Below are positions 1-8,214 of a DNA stretch of 28,784 nt, piece by piece. Numbering within the stretch: position 1 is the first letter of the stretch; each line of letters opens with the position of its first letter. This DNA is from Saccoglossus kowalevskii (taxonomy: Eukaryota; Hemichordata; Enteropneusta; Harrimaniidae): NCBI RefSeq assembly GCF_000003605.2, contig NW_003128862.1, positions 457,513 to 486,296 on the forward strand, given 5' to 3'. The notes under the pieces were generated by a model that saw only the letters and a list, made by a program, of their open reading frames with translations, was not told where the DNA came from and searched no databases. Made by a program: the position numbers and the translations under genes.

Positions 1-588
1 GGAACCGTAATAAGTCAGGAAATAATTCGTCCCCCAAAGCGGCAACCAATTCGTATCAGAGCGTATCAGAGCTTATTAGAGCATAACATTACTTAGGAGA
101 TCGTGATATTTTTGGAAAAGTAAACAAAAATGACGGCGCTTTGCTCGCCGATTTAAACCGCGGCATTCGCCGTTAGTGTGAACGGTGTATAAACAACTGG
201 AAAGCAACTGCTCAAAACGAGCACAAAAACATACAATGTTGCCATAGATCGTGTCAAGTAACAATTTGTAGGGCGGGAGGCGTTCTCATTGCCCGATTGC
301 GAATATGGTGTTTACTCCGACGTTCGACACAATATTGACCAAATTACAACTGGGTGTGCTAGTTTCTCATAGCATTACATGCAAAAAATGAAATACGAAG
401 AAAATATGGTTATGAATAAAAGATCAATAATTCAAATGAATCTCCCCTACATACTGGGGGGCGGGCACAAGAAATATTCTGATTCACAGATCAAATATTT
501 TCATGAGAGAAATCAATAACACAATACACGTTTAAAAACTCAAGGTATATATAAATTGTTCAAAATTGTAACAACTGTTCAAATATAT
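1..588. other. Flank of BEL/Pao remnant, no gene
   Basis: No convincing coding sequence is seen here. The region lies just downstream (minus-strand sense) of the BEL/Pao integrase stop codon at 589-591, so it is where a 3' LTR would be expected. A minus-strand TGTTACAATTTTG beginning at about 572 would suit an LTR start, but I could not define the other end or find a second copy in the window, so no LTR is called. Confidence 0.3.
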
Positions 589-1432
589 TTACAAGTCCTT
601 TATAATGTCACGGACACGCTTTCGCGCTGCTATTGCAGCCCGGTATTGCAGCTTTCCTCGGCGGTCTTGAGGACGGTGATTTAACAGTGCTGTCCGGTTG
701 AACAATTTCACTTCCCTTGTCGGTAAGAGCTGCTGGCTATCATCGGTGGATATCTCCATCGGGTATAATTTCTGAACCGGGCGGTTTGTTGTGCCTGTAG
801 CGGTACGTAATTCTGCTGCTCGTACTAATCCATCTGGGCCGTTAAATAATTTGGTGACTTCAGCAATGTTCCATTTGAATCGGCGCTTGACGTCATCATG
901 AACGATTACTACGTCACAATCTTTATGGCGTTGTGTTTGCTTCCGTCAGCTGTGAAAGCATGTCTTTTTCGCAATGCCGAGAGATATGCTGTCGACCAGC
1001 GCTTCCAAAATTCATCTTGGAGGGCTGTTAACAATTTATATCGACTATTCATTGTGTGGTGATTTCCACGGATTGATTTGTCGAGTTCGTCATCATCAAT
1101 CGGTGAGTTCGAAAGTGGTTTTAATAGGCGCCCGAAATTGTAAGGTCTTTGTTTGACGGCAATACATAAGTCAAAGGTCGGTTATTGAGAGTTGCTTCAA
1201 TCTCGGTAAGAATTGTCATGCCGATCAGGCGTTCCCAAAACCCCTCTTGCCAGATAGCTCGTTTGCGGATGAATGTCCACGTTACCTTATTTTCAGCGAG
1301 AAATTCTTGAACTTCGGGTGATGACAATAGTTCATGCAATTCGTGCAATGCCGCCAAGTAAGTCGTTGCATTATCGGAAAGAATTTTGGATGGTAGCGAT
1401 CTTCTCGCTGCGAACCGTCGAAAAGCTAACAT
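589..1432 (-). pseudogene. BEL/Pao retrotransposon integrase, 3' part, frameshifted
   Basis: This is the C-terminal part of a BEL/Pao polyprotein integrase, which inserts element cDNA into host DNA. It reads in three minus-strand frames. The first (1432 to about 1128) has the catalytic-core signature SDNATTY, then W..GFWERL with the active-site Glu, and NNRPLTY. The second (about 1130 to 910) has LQDEFWKRW, the Trp-rich segment that follows the core. The third (915 to 591) has DVVIVHDD, the family's small C-terminal domain, then NRPVQKLYPME and a basic tail ending in a stop at 589-591. At least two frameshifts (about 1128 and 912) separate them, so the copy is dead. The N-terminal zinc finger, first catalytic Asp, RT and gag are absent: homology stops at about 1440, where the 21-bp array begins. 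Family call is confident; the clade within BEL/Pao is not assigned. Confidence 0.9.
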
Positions 1433-1482
1433 GAAAGAGTATGGAAAGCCATGACTGTCTTAGACCATTGTGTGTAATATCC

Positions 1483-2343
1483 TGCAATGCATTTGCCATT
1501 ATATGTAACGCGTTCGCCATTATATGCTGTCCATTTGTCATTATATGCAAGTCATTCGTCATTATATGCTGTCCACTTGTCATTATATGTAAGGCACTCG
1601 TCACTATATGCTGCCCATTTGTTATAATATGCAATGCATTTGTCATTATATGCAATTCATTCGTCATTATATGCTGTCCATTTGTCATTATATGCAAGGC
1701 ATTCGTCATTACATGCTGTTCATTTGTCATAATATGCAATGCATTCCTCATTATATGCTGTCCATTTGTTATAATATGCAATGCATTCGTCATTATATGC
1801 TGTCCATTCGTCATTATATGCTGTCCATTTGTTATAATATGCAATGCATTTGTCATTATATGCTGTCCATTCGTCATTATATGCAATTCATTCGCCATTA
1901 CATGCTGTTCATTTGTCATAATATGCAATGCATTCGTTATTATATGCTGTCCATTTGTTATAATATGCAATGCATTCGTCATTATATGCTGTCAATTCGC
2001 CATTATATGCTGTCCATTTGTCATTGTATGCAATACATTCGTCATTATATGCTGTCCAGTCGCCATTATATGCTGTCCATTTGTCATTATATGCAATACA
2101 TTCGTCATTATATGTTGTCCATTCGCCATAATATGCTGTCCATTCGTCATTATATGCTGTCCATTTGTCATTATATGCTGTCCATTTGTCATTATAGGCA
2201 ATACATTCATCATTATATGCAATACATTCGTCATTATATGCTGTCCATTTGTCATTATATGCAATACATTCGTCATTATATGCAATACATTCGTCATTAT
2301 ATGCTGTCCATTTGTTATAATATGCTGTCCATTCGTCATTCTA
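1483..2343. repeat. 21-bp minisatellite, 41 units, no indels
   Basis: Forty-one units of exactly 21 bp can be read end to end without one inserted or deleted base (41 x 21 = 861). There are two unit types: B, tgctgtccattYgtcattata, and A, tgcaatRcattcgtcattata, differing mainly in bases 4-9. Because 21 is a multiple of three, long open frames exist on both strands (heptads such as FVIICCP on plus and MTNGQHI on minus). These are a consequence of the repeat and not evidence of a protein. The minus frame is broken once by TGA in the 25th unit. The array abuts the truncated integrase on its left and ends 120 bp before the SAM/G2E3-like start on its right. Confidence 0.97.
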
Positions 2344-2463
2344 TGATCCCTGGCCTAAGGACGCCTCTTGGAGGCGCCCTTCCCTTGTTTTATTTCCCAG
2401 AGCACAACGCGACTTCCTGTTTTTGGAAGCGTGTGCAACACTGGTGTAACGATCGAAATAACC

Positions 2464-3258
2464 ATGGAAAATATTTTGAGTGAAATTGGTCTTTCAGCTC
2501 TGCTAGACACCTTCAATCAAAGAATTGAACCAATAACTGTTGGTTCTATGACGGATGGTGAGCCAATTAGGATGGGGGTTACGATCGGTGACCGCCATCG
2601 CTTACAAGGTCTCTGTAAGCAGATTGGCAGTGGCACTTCCGGTGCCAGGCAGGGCGTAAGTCCAAGAGATGTAATTCGGGAACGGAGTTCTTTGTTTAAC
2701 CCCTACAGGGGTAACCGAACCAGTGGACGTAGAGGGACAAGCCGAAGTGGATCCTCGTCAACCACAGTGTCACGACGTTGAACCTATTCCTAAACTGTTT
2801 GTTTGGCAGATAGATACCAGACGAGAGTTCCGTCACCAATAGAACGGCAGATTCTAGATAATGCTAGTATTGGTGTGAAAAAGATTCAGTTTTATGTTGA
2901 TGATAACGAAGAAGATGTATTAGACACCTTAACGAAAGAGTTCCCTCAATTAAAGGACTGTGGTGGTTTTGAACTGCTTCAATGTATTGGTAACTGCAGG
3001 TCATGTTCAGTCATTGAATGTACATGGAGTATCGCAGCTTTAAAACAATGTTTGAGCAACCAGGGGGAAATGTATATCCGGCCTATACAGCAACATTTTA
3101 GTACGAAAGCTGTTGTTGATGTTGTGTCACCACGATTGAAAGCTAAATGCAAAGGTTGTAACCAGGAATTCAACATGTTCGAACTTCGATAGCATGTTCA
3201 AATTTGTTCAGATGACAGTGAACTGTTAATTTCACCGTTTCAAGACAATGAGGTACCG
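2464..3258 (+). pseudogene. G2E3-like E3 ligase, N-terminal half (SAM-like plus zinc motif)
   Basis: This resembles the N-terminal half of the large SAM/HECT 'G2/M phase-specific E3 ligase-like' family that is expanded in fish and invertebrates. The ATG at 2464 has a strong context (accATGG). Residues 1-60 read as a SAM-like helical domain (LSEIGLSALLDTFNQ, then GVTIGDRHRLQGLCKQI). A Ser/Arg-rich linker follows. From 2803, in the same frame, come VPSPIERQIL and FPQLKDCGGFELLQC, then MYIRPIQ, all typical of the family, then a Cys-Cys-His-Cys motif with C.GC before 3190 and H..IC at 3193-3207. TGA at 2779-2781 and a nearby TAA lie between the halves, and TAG at 3190-3192 sits inside the zinc motif. 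The last exon ends at a consensus donor GTAAGT (3259-3264), phase 0. No HECT domain follows on this strand; one lies on the opposite strand at 10473-12073. Function: substrate or scaffold half of a ubiquitin ligase, by family inference. Confidence 0.72.
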
Positions 3259-3264
3259 GTAAGT

Positions 3265-3384
3265 TCATTTTGTATCATGTCAATTATGCCCAAAACATAC
3301 TTTATCCGCTGTTTTTCCATTGGTTTCATAATTTGTTAAAGCAGAACACCCCCTAGTGTCGCCTGGCTCTTTTGGCCGGGGTCA
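3265..3384. other. Intron-like flank after donor, nothing else seen
   Basis: This stretch follows the GTAAGT donor of the G2E3-like exon. It has no open frame or recognisable signal and could be the start of that gene's intron before the sequence switches to an unrelated minus-strand ORF. Confidence 0.3.
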
Positions 3385-4314
3385 CTACTGTGCTATGAGA
3401 CGCGGCCTTAGACGCACGTGTTTTCGCTGACAAGCTGAGCCGGGGTACGTTCCCACCTCAGTGACGCAGACTGGACATCCTCCACCCTCTTTGTTCAGGG
3501 AATGGTGGGTACAGTCTTGGAGCTTCGGAGTGCAATGAACTAGAGGGTTCAGATCGAATCCGCTAGCCAGTTGGCCCTGCCATGTGCTATTTAATACATT
3601 GGGAGTCAAATCGCATCATTATGCACCCACGAAAGTTGAATTCTGACTTGCTTCGTCTCTTCCTGGTATCGGTCTGTTTACCAAGGAGGCAGCCATATTG
3701 GATTGCCGTAATGACCCAGCTGGGTCAGTTTCCCGTGATGCATTGCACGAAGACAAGGTCGCGATGTTGAAATTCATATTTTGAACCGTGGAACATGACC
3801 CTTGTACCGTTTGACGTAAATCGTTGATTTCACGACCTAAACTTGTATCGGCGTCCAAGTTAGGCACTTCAGTATCAGAAATGTTATTTTCTTGAATTCA
3901 AATATTAGTTTCATTGTTACAAATCTCGATATTCCGCCTGTTGTCCGATGACGCTACCAATATCGGCCGGGAGGTAGAAGTCTCATGCTCTCTCGATTGT
4001 CCTGCATTAAGTTCATAAATTTTGATAAATGATTTCCGTGATAGTCCTGCTGGTAAATTGAAACCCATGTCTTTCAATTTTGATTTTAGTTCGCTGGTAG
4101 ACCAGTTAGCAGGATTATTGTGGTCGAGAGTGGTATTTCTTGTTTTTGTAGGTCGGAAGGGTCGTCGTCCTTGCGCCTTGTTACCGGTGACTGGTCTCCT
4201 GCAACCCGTGCAGGGCGTTTTATACATTGTTGACGTGTGCTCATACGATTTTCCATGAGAGTTGACACGGATTTGGAATATATAGAAAAAATATTTAAAA
4301 ATGATAGACGTCAA
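3385..4314 (-). pseudogene. ORF with SAP-like N-terminal motif, repeat-associated protein remnant
   Basis: Reading from 4314, one frame stays open for most of 930 bp and is cut only by TGA at 3898-3900 and TAA/TGA at 3616-3621. The first segment has a basic, Cys-containing stretch (CTGCRRPVTG), then NWSTSELKSKLKDMGF followed by GLSRKSFIKIYELN, which reads as two helices of SAP type (a DNA/RNA-binding fold). The second segment (EVPNLDADTSLGREINDLRQTV) looks like a short coiled coil. The third (3609 to 3385) is not recognised. SAP-like motifs at this position are found in ORF1-type proteins of invertebrate mobile elements, so I read this as a decayed element ORF; no reverse transcriptase or recombinase is visible next to it. 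Function and family are not established. Confidence 0.45.
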
Positions 4315-4560
4315 AAACCAAGATGCGGTCTTCTAGAGAGCGCGGCGCGAGACGCTTAGTAGAGAGAAAAACAGACCCCTTAGTGAAATGGCCATGAAAG
4401 ACCCCTTAGTCAAATGATCATGAAAGAAAAGGCGAAATCTCGTGACATAAATACAGTTTAATCTTACAATTAAACACCAACTATTAATATCAACAACTAG
4501 CAACAACTACTTTTATTCAATACCATGGTTGGCAGCCGACGCGTGAACGTAATCTAATCT
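4315..4560. repeat. 28-bp direct repeat in gene-free DNA
   Basis: Two head-to-tail copies of agaccccttagtSaaatgRYcatgaaag lie at about 4371-4398 and 4399-4426. The rest is gene-free and A+T-rich apart from a short G+C-rich patch (gcgcggcgcgagacgc, about 4340). No gene is seen. Confidence 0.6.
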
Positions 4561-4569
4561 AATCTAATT
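4551..4569. repeat. AATCT pentanucleotide microsatellite
   Basis: Three full AATCT units plus a partial one are in tandem; a simple-sequence repeat with no coding role. Confidence 0.85.
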
Positions 4570-4674
4570 CGGCAAGATCAGTAAAACACACCTTTGACAA
4601 TAAAATGTTAGTGAGAAGTAGCGAATGGTGGAATGCTCAAAAGAAATTGAAATGCAAGTTACATCTGTTGCCTT

Positions 4675-4765
4675 CATACAAATACACGCAACATATAAGT
4701 TATTAGTTAATAAATACAAATACACCGCACACGCATCTTTATTGGTTATTAATAAATACAAATAA
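4675..4765. repeat. About 45-bp tandem duplication, two copies
   Basis: The blocks 'ttattagttaataaatacaaa' and 'ttggttattaataaatacaaa' recur about 45 bp apart, each preceded by an 'acacgca' type segment. This is a two-copy local duplication in A+T-rich DNA. The surrounding 4570-5229 has no gene I can support. Confidence 0.6.
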
Positions 4766-5229
4766 TGTAATTTTGTAATTTGTATTTTTTATGTTAATCC
4801 CTTTTCTATTGCTTTATAGTTTTAGTGACTTTACTTCTGTACTTTCCACAATTTCCTGTCTTTTATCTTTATATATTAATATAAACTATTACACTATGCT
4901 TGCAACGATTGGGCGCGAATGACCCGATTTACCTGCCACGCCACGGTGAATACAAGTAAGTATGGTGGTGCTGGGTAGTGGTATATAGCAAGCGTGTTAG
5001 TAACAGTTGGCCGAACCTGCAACGTAAACCGTCATGACATAGGACATACCACACGTCGATGTCAACTTCTTGCACCCAAACATTGAAACTGGCCCTGCTC
5101 AAGATCGTAATAGTCAGGTCAATATATGGAAAATACCCCCTCAACCCCCACCAAAATGCCACAAAAGGTTTCTAAACTGATTCTGGTAGGTTTCAGTGTA
5201 CTTTTTAACATACTGAAAGTTTACCAAAG

Positions 5230-5495
5230 TAGGACACCCGGAAAAGATGGCGTCCAAGATGGCCGCCGAAACTTCTAAATGATTATAACTCTGTAACTAT
5301 CAACTCAAATTTCATGATCTTGGTGTCTATCCCTAGGTTTTTGGGGGCAAAGAACACAAATCAACTATAGGGTCAAAATGGCTGCCAACACCTTCAAATG
5401 ACCGCAGGTCCATAACTATTGACACAAATGTGATATCTTGATGTCTATCCCCAGGGTTTTGGGGGCAAGGAACACATTAACTCTATTTTAACCTA
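5230..5495. repeat. Two tandem copies of a roughly 125-bp 'atggccgcc' repeat
   Basis: Copy 1 (about 5256-5375) and copy 2 (about 5381-5495) share 'ttcaaatga', 'taactatc', 'gatgtctatccc' and 'gttttgggggcaa.gaacaca' in the same order. The type, with 'aagatggcgtcc' and 'atggccgcc', is a common interspersed repeat of marine invertebrates. Non-coding. Confidence 0.75.
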
Positions 5496-5510
5496 ACTAT
5501 AATGCTGACG

Positions 5511-5583
5511 AAAAAAAAAAAAAAAAATGGGACGAATGTGAATTGGGACGAATCGACTTGTGGGACGAATGTGAATTGGAATG
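5511..5583. repeat. Poly(A) tract and 33-35-bp direct repeat
   Basis: A run of 17 A (5511-5527) follows the tandem repeat and could be a retroposed tail. Immediately after it, 'tgggacgaatgtgaattgg' occurs twice, about 33 bp apart. No gene. Confidence 0.7.
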
Positions 5584-5660
5584 AATTGACTGTGAATCAT
5601 ATTGACTGCCACAGACAGACTACACAGAATATTCAATAACTATATCGTTCAGACCAACAA

Positions 5661-6066
5661 ATTCTGGTGAGCCAGGACGACCGAGATTCCACATCAACAG
5701 TTGTCTTCCCTATTAGGTGAGGGGTTCAGTATCCCAGAAATATCAGATATATTGGGTGTTAGCAAAAGAACCATAGAACGACCTATGTCGGATTATGGCA
5801 TTTCTGTTACAGCAACATATGCTGTGTTGGCTGATTGTGCATGATATTATCCGTCGTCTGCCAAACACAGGCATGAAACGATTACATGGATTGTTACTAG
5901 CAAAAGAGAAGCGTGCAACAATATTTTTAGTCCGAGAAAATCTCAGGCATGTTGACCCTAATGGGATGGTCGACAGAAAAAAAGAACATCTATTCCAAGG
6001 CAGCAGTGTAACATTGTATGCCCTAACGCATTGTGGCACATCCATGGTAACCATAAACTTATCAGG
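5661..6066 (+). pseudogene. Integrase-core (HxDGNHK-type) gene, broken and truncated
   Basis: This matches the N-terminal half of a repetitive integrase-core family of animals and fungi: an HTH region followed by an rve-type catalytic core. Visible blocks in order are GEPGRPRFHI (5676-5705), GFSIPEISDILGVSKRTIE (5724-5780, helix-turn-helix), RRLPNTGMKRLHGLLLA with LRHVDPNGM (5846-5970), and NALWHIHGNHKLIRF (6022-6066), the start of the catalytic core. These blocks lie in three frames, with frameshifts near 5710, 5840 and 6015. At 6043-6045 the codon is CAT (His) where family members known to me have the catalytic Asp of H-x-D-G-N-H-K, so the copy would be dead even if the frame were intact. 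Recognisable homology ends at about 6066; the remaining core is missing. The single open frame 5795-6277 crosses these joints and is not a real protein. Confidence 0.75.
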
Positions 6067-6371
6067 TTTGTTTCATTATATTGAACTAATCCCTGTGACC
6101 CAATTGGCTGTGTATATTATTTGTGATAATATACTCACAAAAAACCACTATATCATATATCAAAAACGAATTTTATATGCGCTAGATTGCAAATGTAAAA
6201 TTAAATTCAGAGTTAAACAACCAAATAGGGATTTCACCTATATTAAAATCGTTGGCATCAGAAAACCTCTTGAGTGAAACTATAAACACAAAAATTACAC
6301 ATTTTCAGTTTACAATAAACACTAATAAACATGACAGACATGACTAAATATGTATCTGTTTATGGTACGTT
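6067..6371. other. Gene-free A+T-rich spacer
   Basis: The plus frame stays open to 6277, but the residues after 6066 do not continue the integrase core, and the sequence turns A+T-rich. I see nothing else between the integrase fragment and the end of the minus-strand CXC gene. Confidence 0.4.
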
Positions 6372-8214
6372 TTACTCGTCAAATTTTGCATCATCTTCTT
6401 CATTTAAATCATCATGTAGAAAAAATCGACCTGAATATTCAGAATTTTCACAAACTCTGGTATCACATCCACACATGTCCGTGCACTTGAATCTTCGATT
6501 CTTGCACTGGCATTGCCCAGTGTTACATTTCTTACACGTCTTGCAGTTGACAAACTCAAGAATGGTTTTAGGGGCTAGTTCTTTAGTCATTCAAACAACT
6601 TCAAGTATGCCATCTTTTATCCTCCAACCATGGTCATTCTGGTTCGGTGGGTCAAATGTAGCATCTACTGAATTCTTCCATAGGTGTGCTTGGTAATTGG
6701 CTCTTTTGATGTGAATAATCAGTGCATCTCTTGTTGGAGGAATGCCATGTAACTCGGCACTTTCGGTCAACATTTCATATCTGACTTTATTGACATCAGA
6801 GAGCTGGTATCCATACAAACGACAAATTGCAGACTCATAGGTTGTGTTTACTTCATCATCAATGCCATTGGTCACATGTGTTGTTCCTGCCCCACTGAGT
6901 GTCTCTTCACAAAGGTCGTTGTTATCCCATACAAACATGGCGAATATGCCACTTTCCATTTTAGACATGACCAATCTCTTCTGTTGCTCATCATGGTAAT
7001 TTTTCAAAATCTTGTATAAAAGTGTATGACCAAATCTATTTAGTAGTGTTAAAACGTCCCTGTTTCATGTTATGTTTCTAAGTGCAACAGCTAAACCAAC
7101 ATTCTTAACAGTGTTGATGCATCCTTCTCTTGCAATATTTATCAAATCTTCGGCAACTGATAATACCAGTCTGTTTACATCTACACTAATAGGAAGTCTG
7201 CCATCAGACACAGGCATTGATGACCCAGTGATAATATAGGCCAGCAAATTATACAGAAGATCTGGTACATCTACTTTCTCACCAGAGATGTCACCTGGGG
7301 ATGGAGGCCATGGCATTGTTTCTTGAATATCATCGATGATGCTGTGAATCAGCATGCCACAATGATAGACTGTTACTCATGTTATTATTCAAGTTATCTT
7401 TTTCTGTAGACATCTCTATTATGGTTTCATCTTCCGTTTTCTTCAACCTTAGTACATCTTTCACCTCCAAGTCTGCATTGTACACATATTCTGCTTGTTT
7501 CGCTGCAGGTTGGACAAATCCAACTCTAGTACAGTAATGTTGCATTATCTTTTCTTTTAGCTTATGCATTTAAAGAGTGGAATGATCAAGGTTTTCACTT
7601 TCTAGACATTCAATGTATTTATCCCGTAGATACGACATGTCTATTGTTTCTTTTTGCTGTAGCACTTTTTCGTCAATTATACTTGACACATAGCTAAATG
7701 CCTCTTCGTGTACTTGATCGGACACGCCACTTTGTTCACCTCGTTTCTGCTTAATTATGCCCAGCTGGGTATTGTTTGTGTAGTTGACTTGTGATTTCAA
7801 TAGCTTTTAGATTCACTGTACTATAATTTTCTAATCTTGGCTGCTTCTTTGACATTTTGGTCTTTCTTCCTACATATAATGCAAATTTATTCTTCCCCCT
7901 TGATATCTACACCTGATTGAGAACGTCTGAGCATCTTTGGTGGTGTATCATGTTGAGACTGTTCCTTTTGCTGATCGGTGCGATTCCTTGGACCCTGTCT
8001 GCAATTTCTCAACCTACTCAAATGGTCTTTGTTTGTGTATCTTGCATAACACTATGGGTGGTATGTACCAAGAGTAAATGTGATCTTGTCTTACTTGAGC
8101 AGCTTGTCTTGGGGTAGCCCACGATTTCTCACTAAATGCTTTTGGTTTACTTTTACAGCCTGTAACTATGTGCCATAAACACATGGATCGTGTTGATTTA
8201 ATAGCCATTCTCAA
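6372..8214 (-). pseudogene. CXC (tesmin-like) repeat-associated protein with N-terminal zinc motifs, decayed
   Basis: This is an unnamed, highly repeated metazoan protein family, read from 8214 to 6372. The N-terminal part (8214-7810) contains GCKSKPKAFSEKSW, then in another frame CYARYTNKDHLSRL and CIICRKKDQ, which fit the usual Cys/His zinc motifs. Next comes the helical EEAFSYVSSIIDEKVL and YLRDKYIECLE (7800-7573), then after TAA (7570-7572) LKEKIMQHY. After a frameshift near 7340 come MPWPPSPGD and LSVAEDLINIAREGC. After TGA at 7065-7067 (a Gly in relatives) comes TLLNRFGHTLLYKI, then ESAICRLYGYQ, PPTRDALIIHIKRANYQ and HGWRIKDGIL. After TGA at 6591-6593 (where relatives have Trp) comes a CXC domain with nine Cys spaced as in tesmin/TSO1 DNA-binding repeats (about 6548-6455). 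The frame from 7355 to 6372 is intact apart from the two TGA codons. Role: probably DNA-binding; the biological function is unknown. Confidence 0.75.

Noticed and set aside
1-588. A 3' LTR for the BEL/Pao copy
   Set aside because: Only a possible TGT start was seen; no matching end, poly-purine tract or second LTR could be shown.
1441-2483. Long open frames (up to 301 residues) on both strands through the 21-bp array
   Set aside because: The unit length is a multiple of three and the consensus has no stop in several frames, so open frames follow automatically. No start context, domain or codon signal supports a protein.
3400-3620. tRNA-derived SINE suggested by a B-box-like 'gggttcagatcgaatcc' near 3545
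   Set aside because: The B box has extra bases compared with GGTTCRANNC, no A box was found at the right distance, and no clear tail or second copy is present.
5795-6277. 160-residue plus-strand ORF taken as a complete protein
   Set aside because: Family motifs enter and leave this frame at both ends; the ATG lies inside the integrase HTH region read in another frame.
6591-7067. In-frame TGA codons as recoded Trp or Sec
   Set aside because: The same pseudogene also has TAA and a frameshift, and neighbouring remnants have TAG, TAA and indels, so decay explains all of them.
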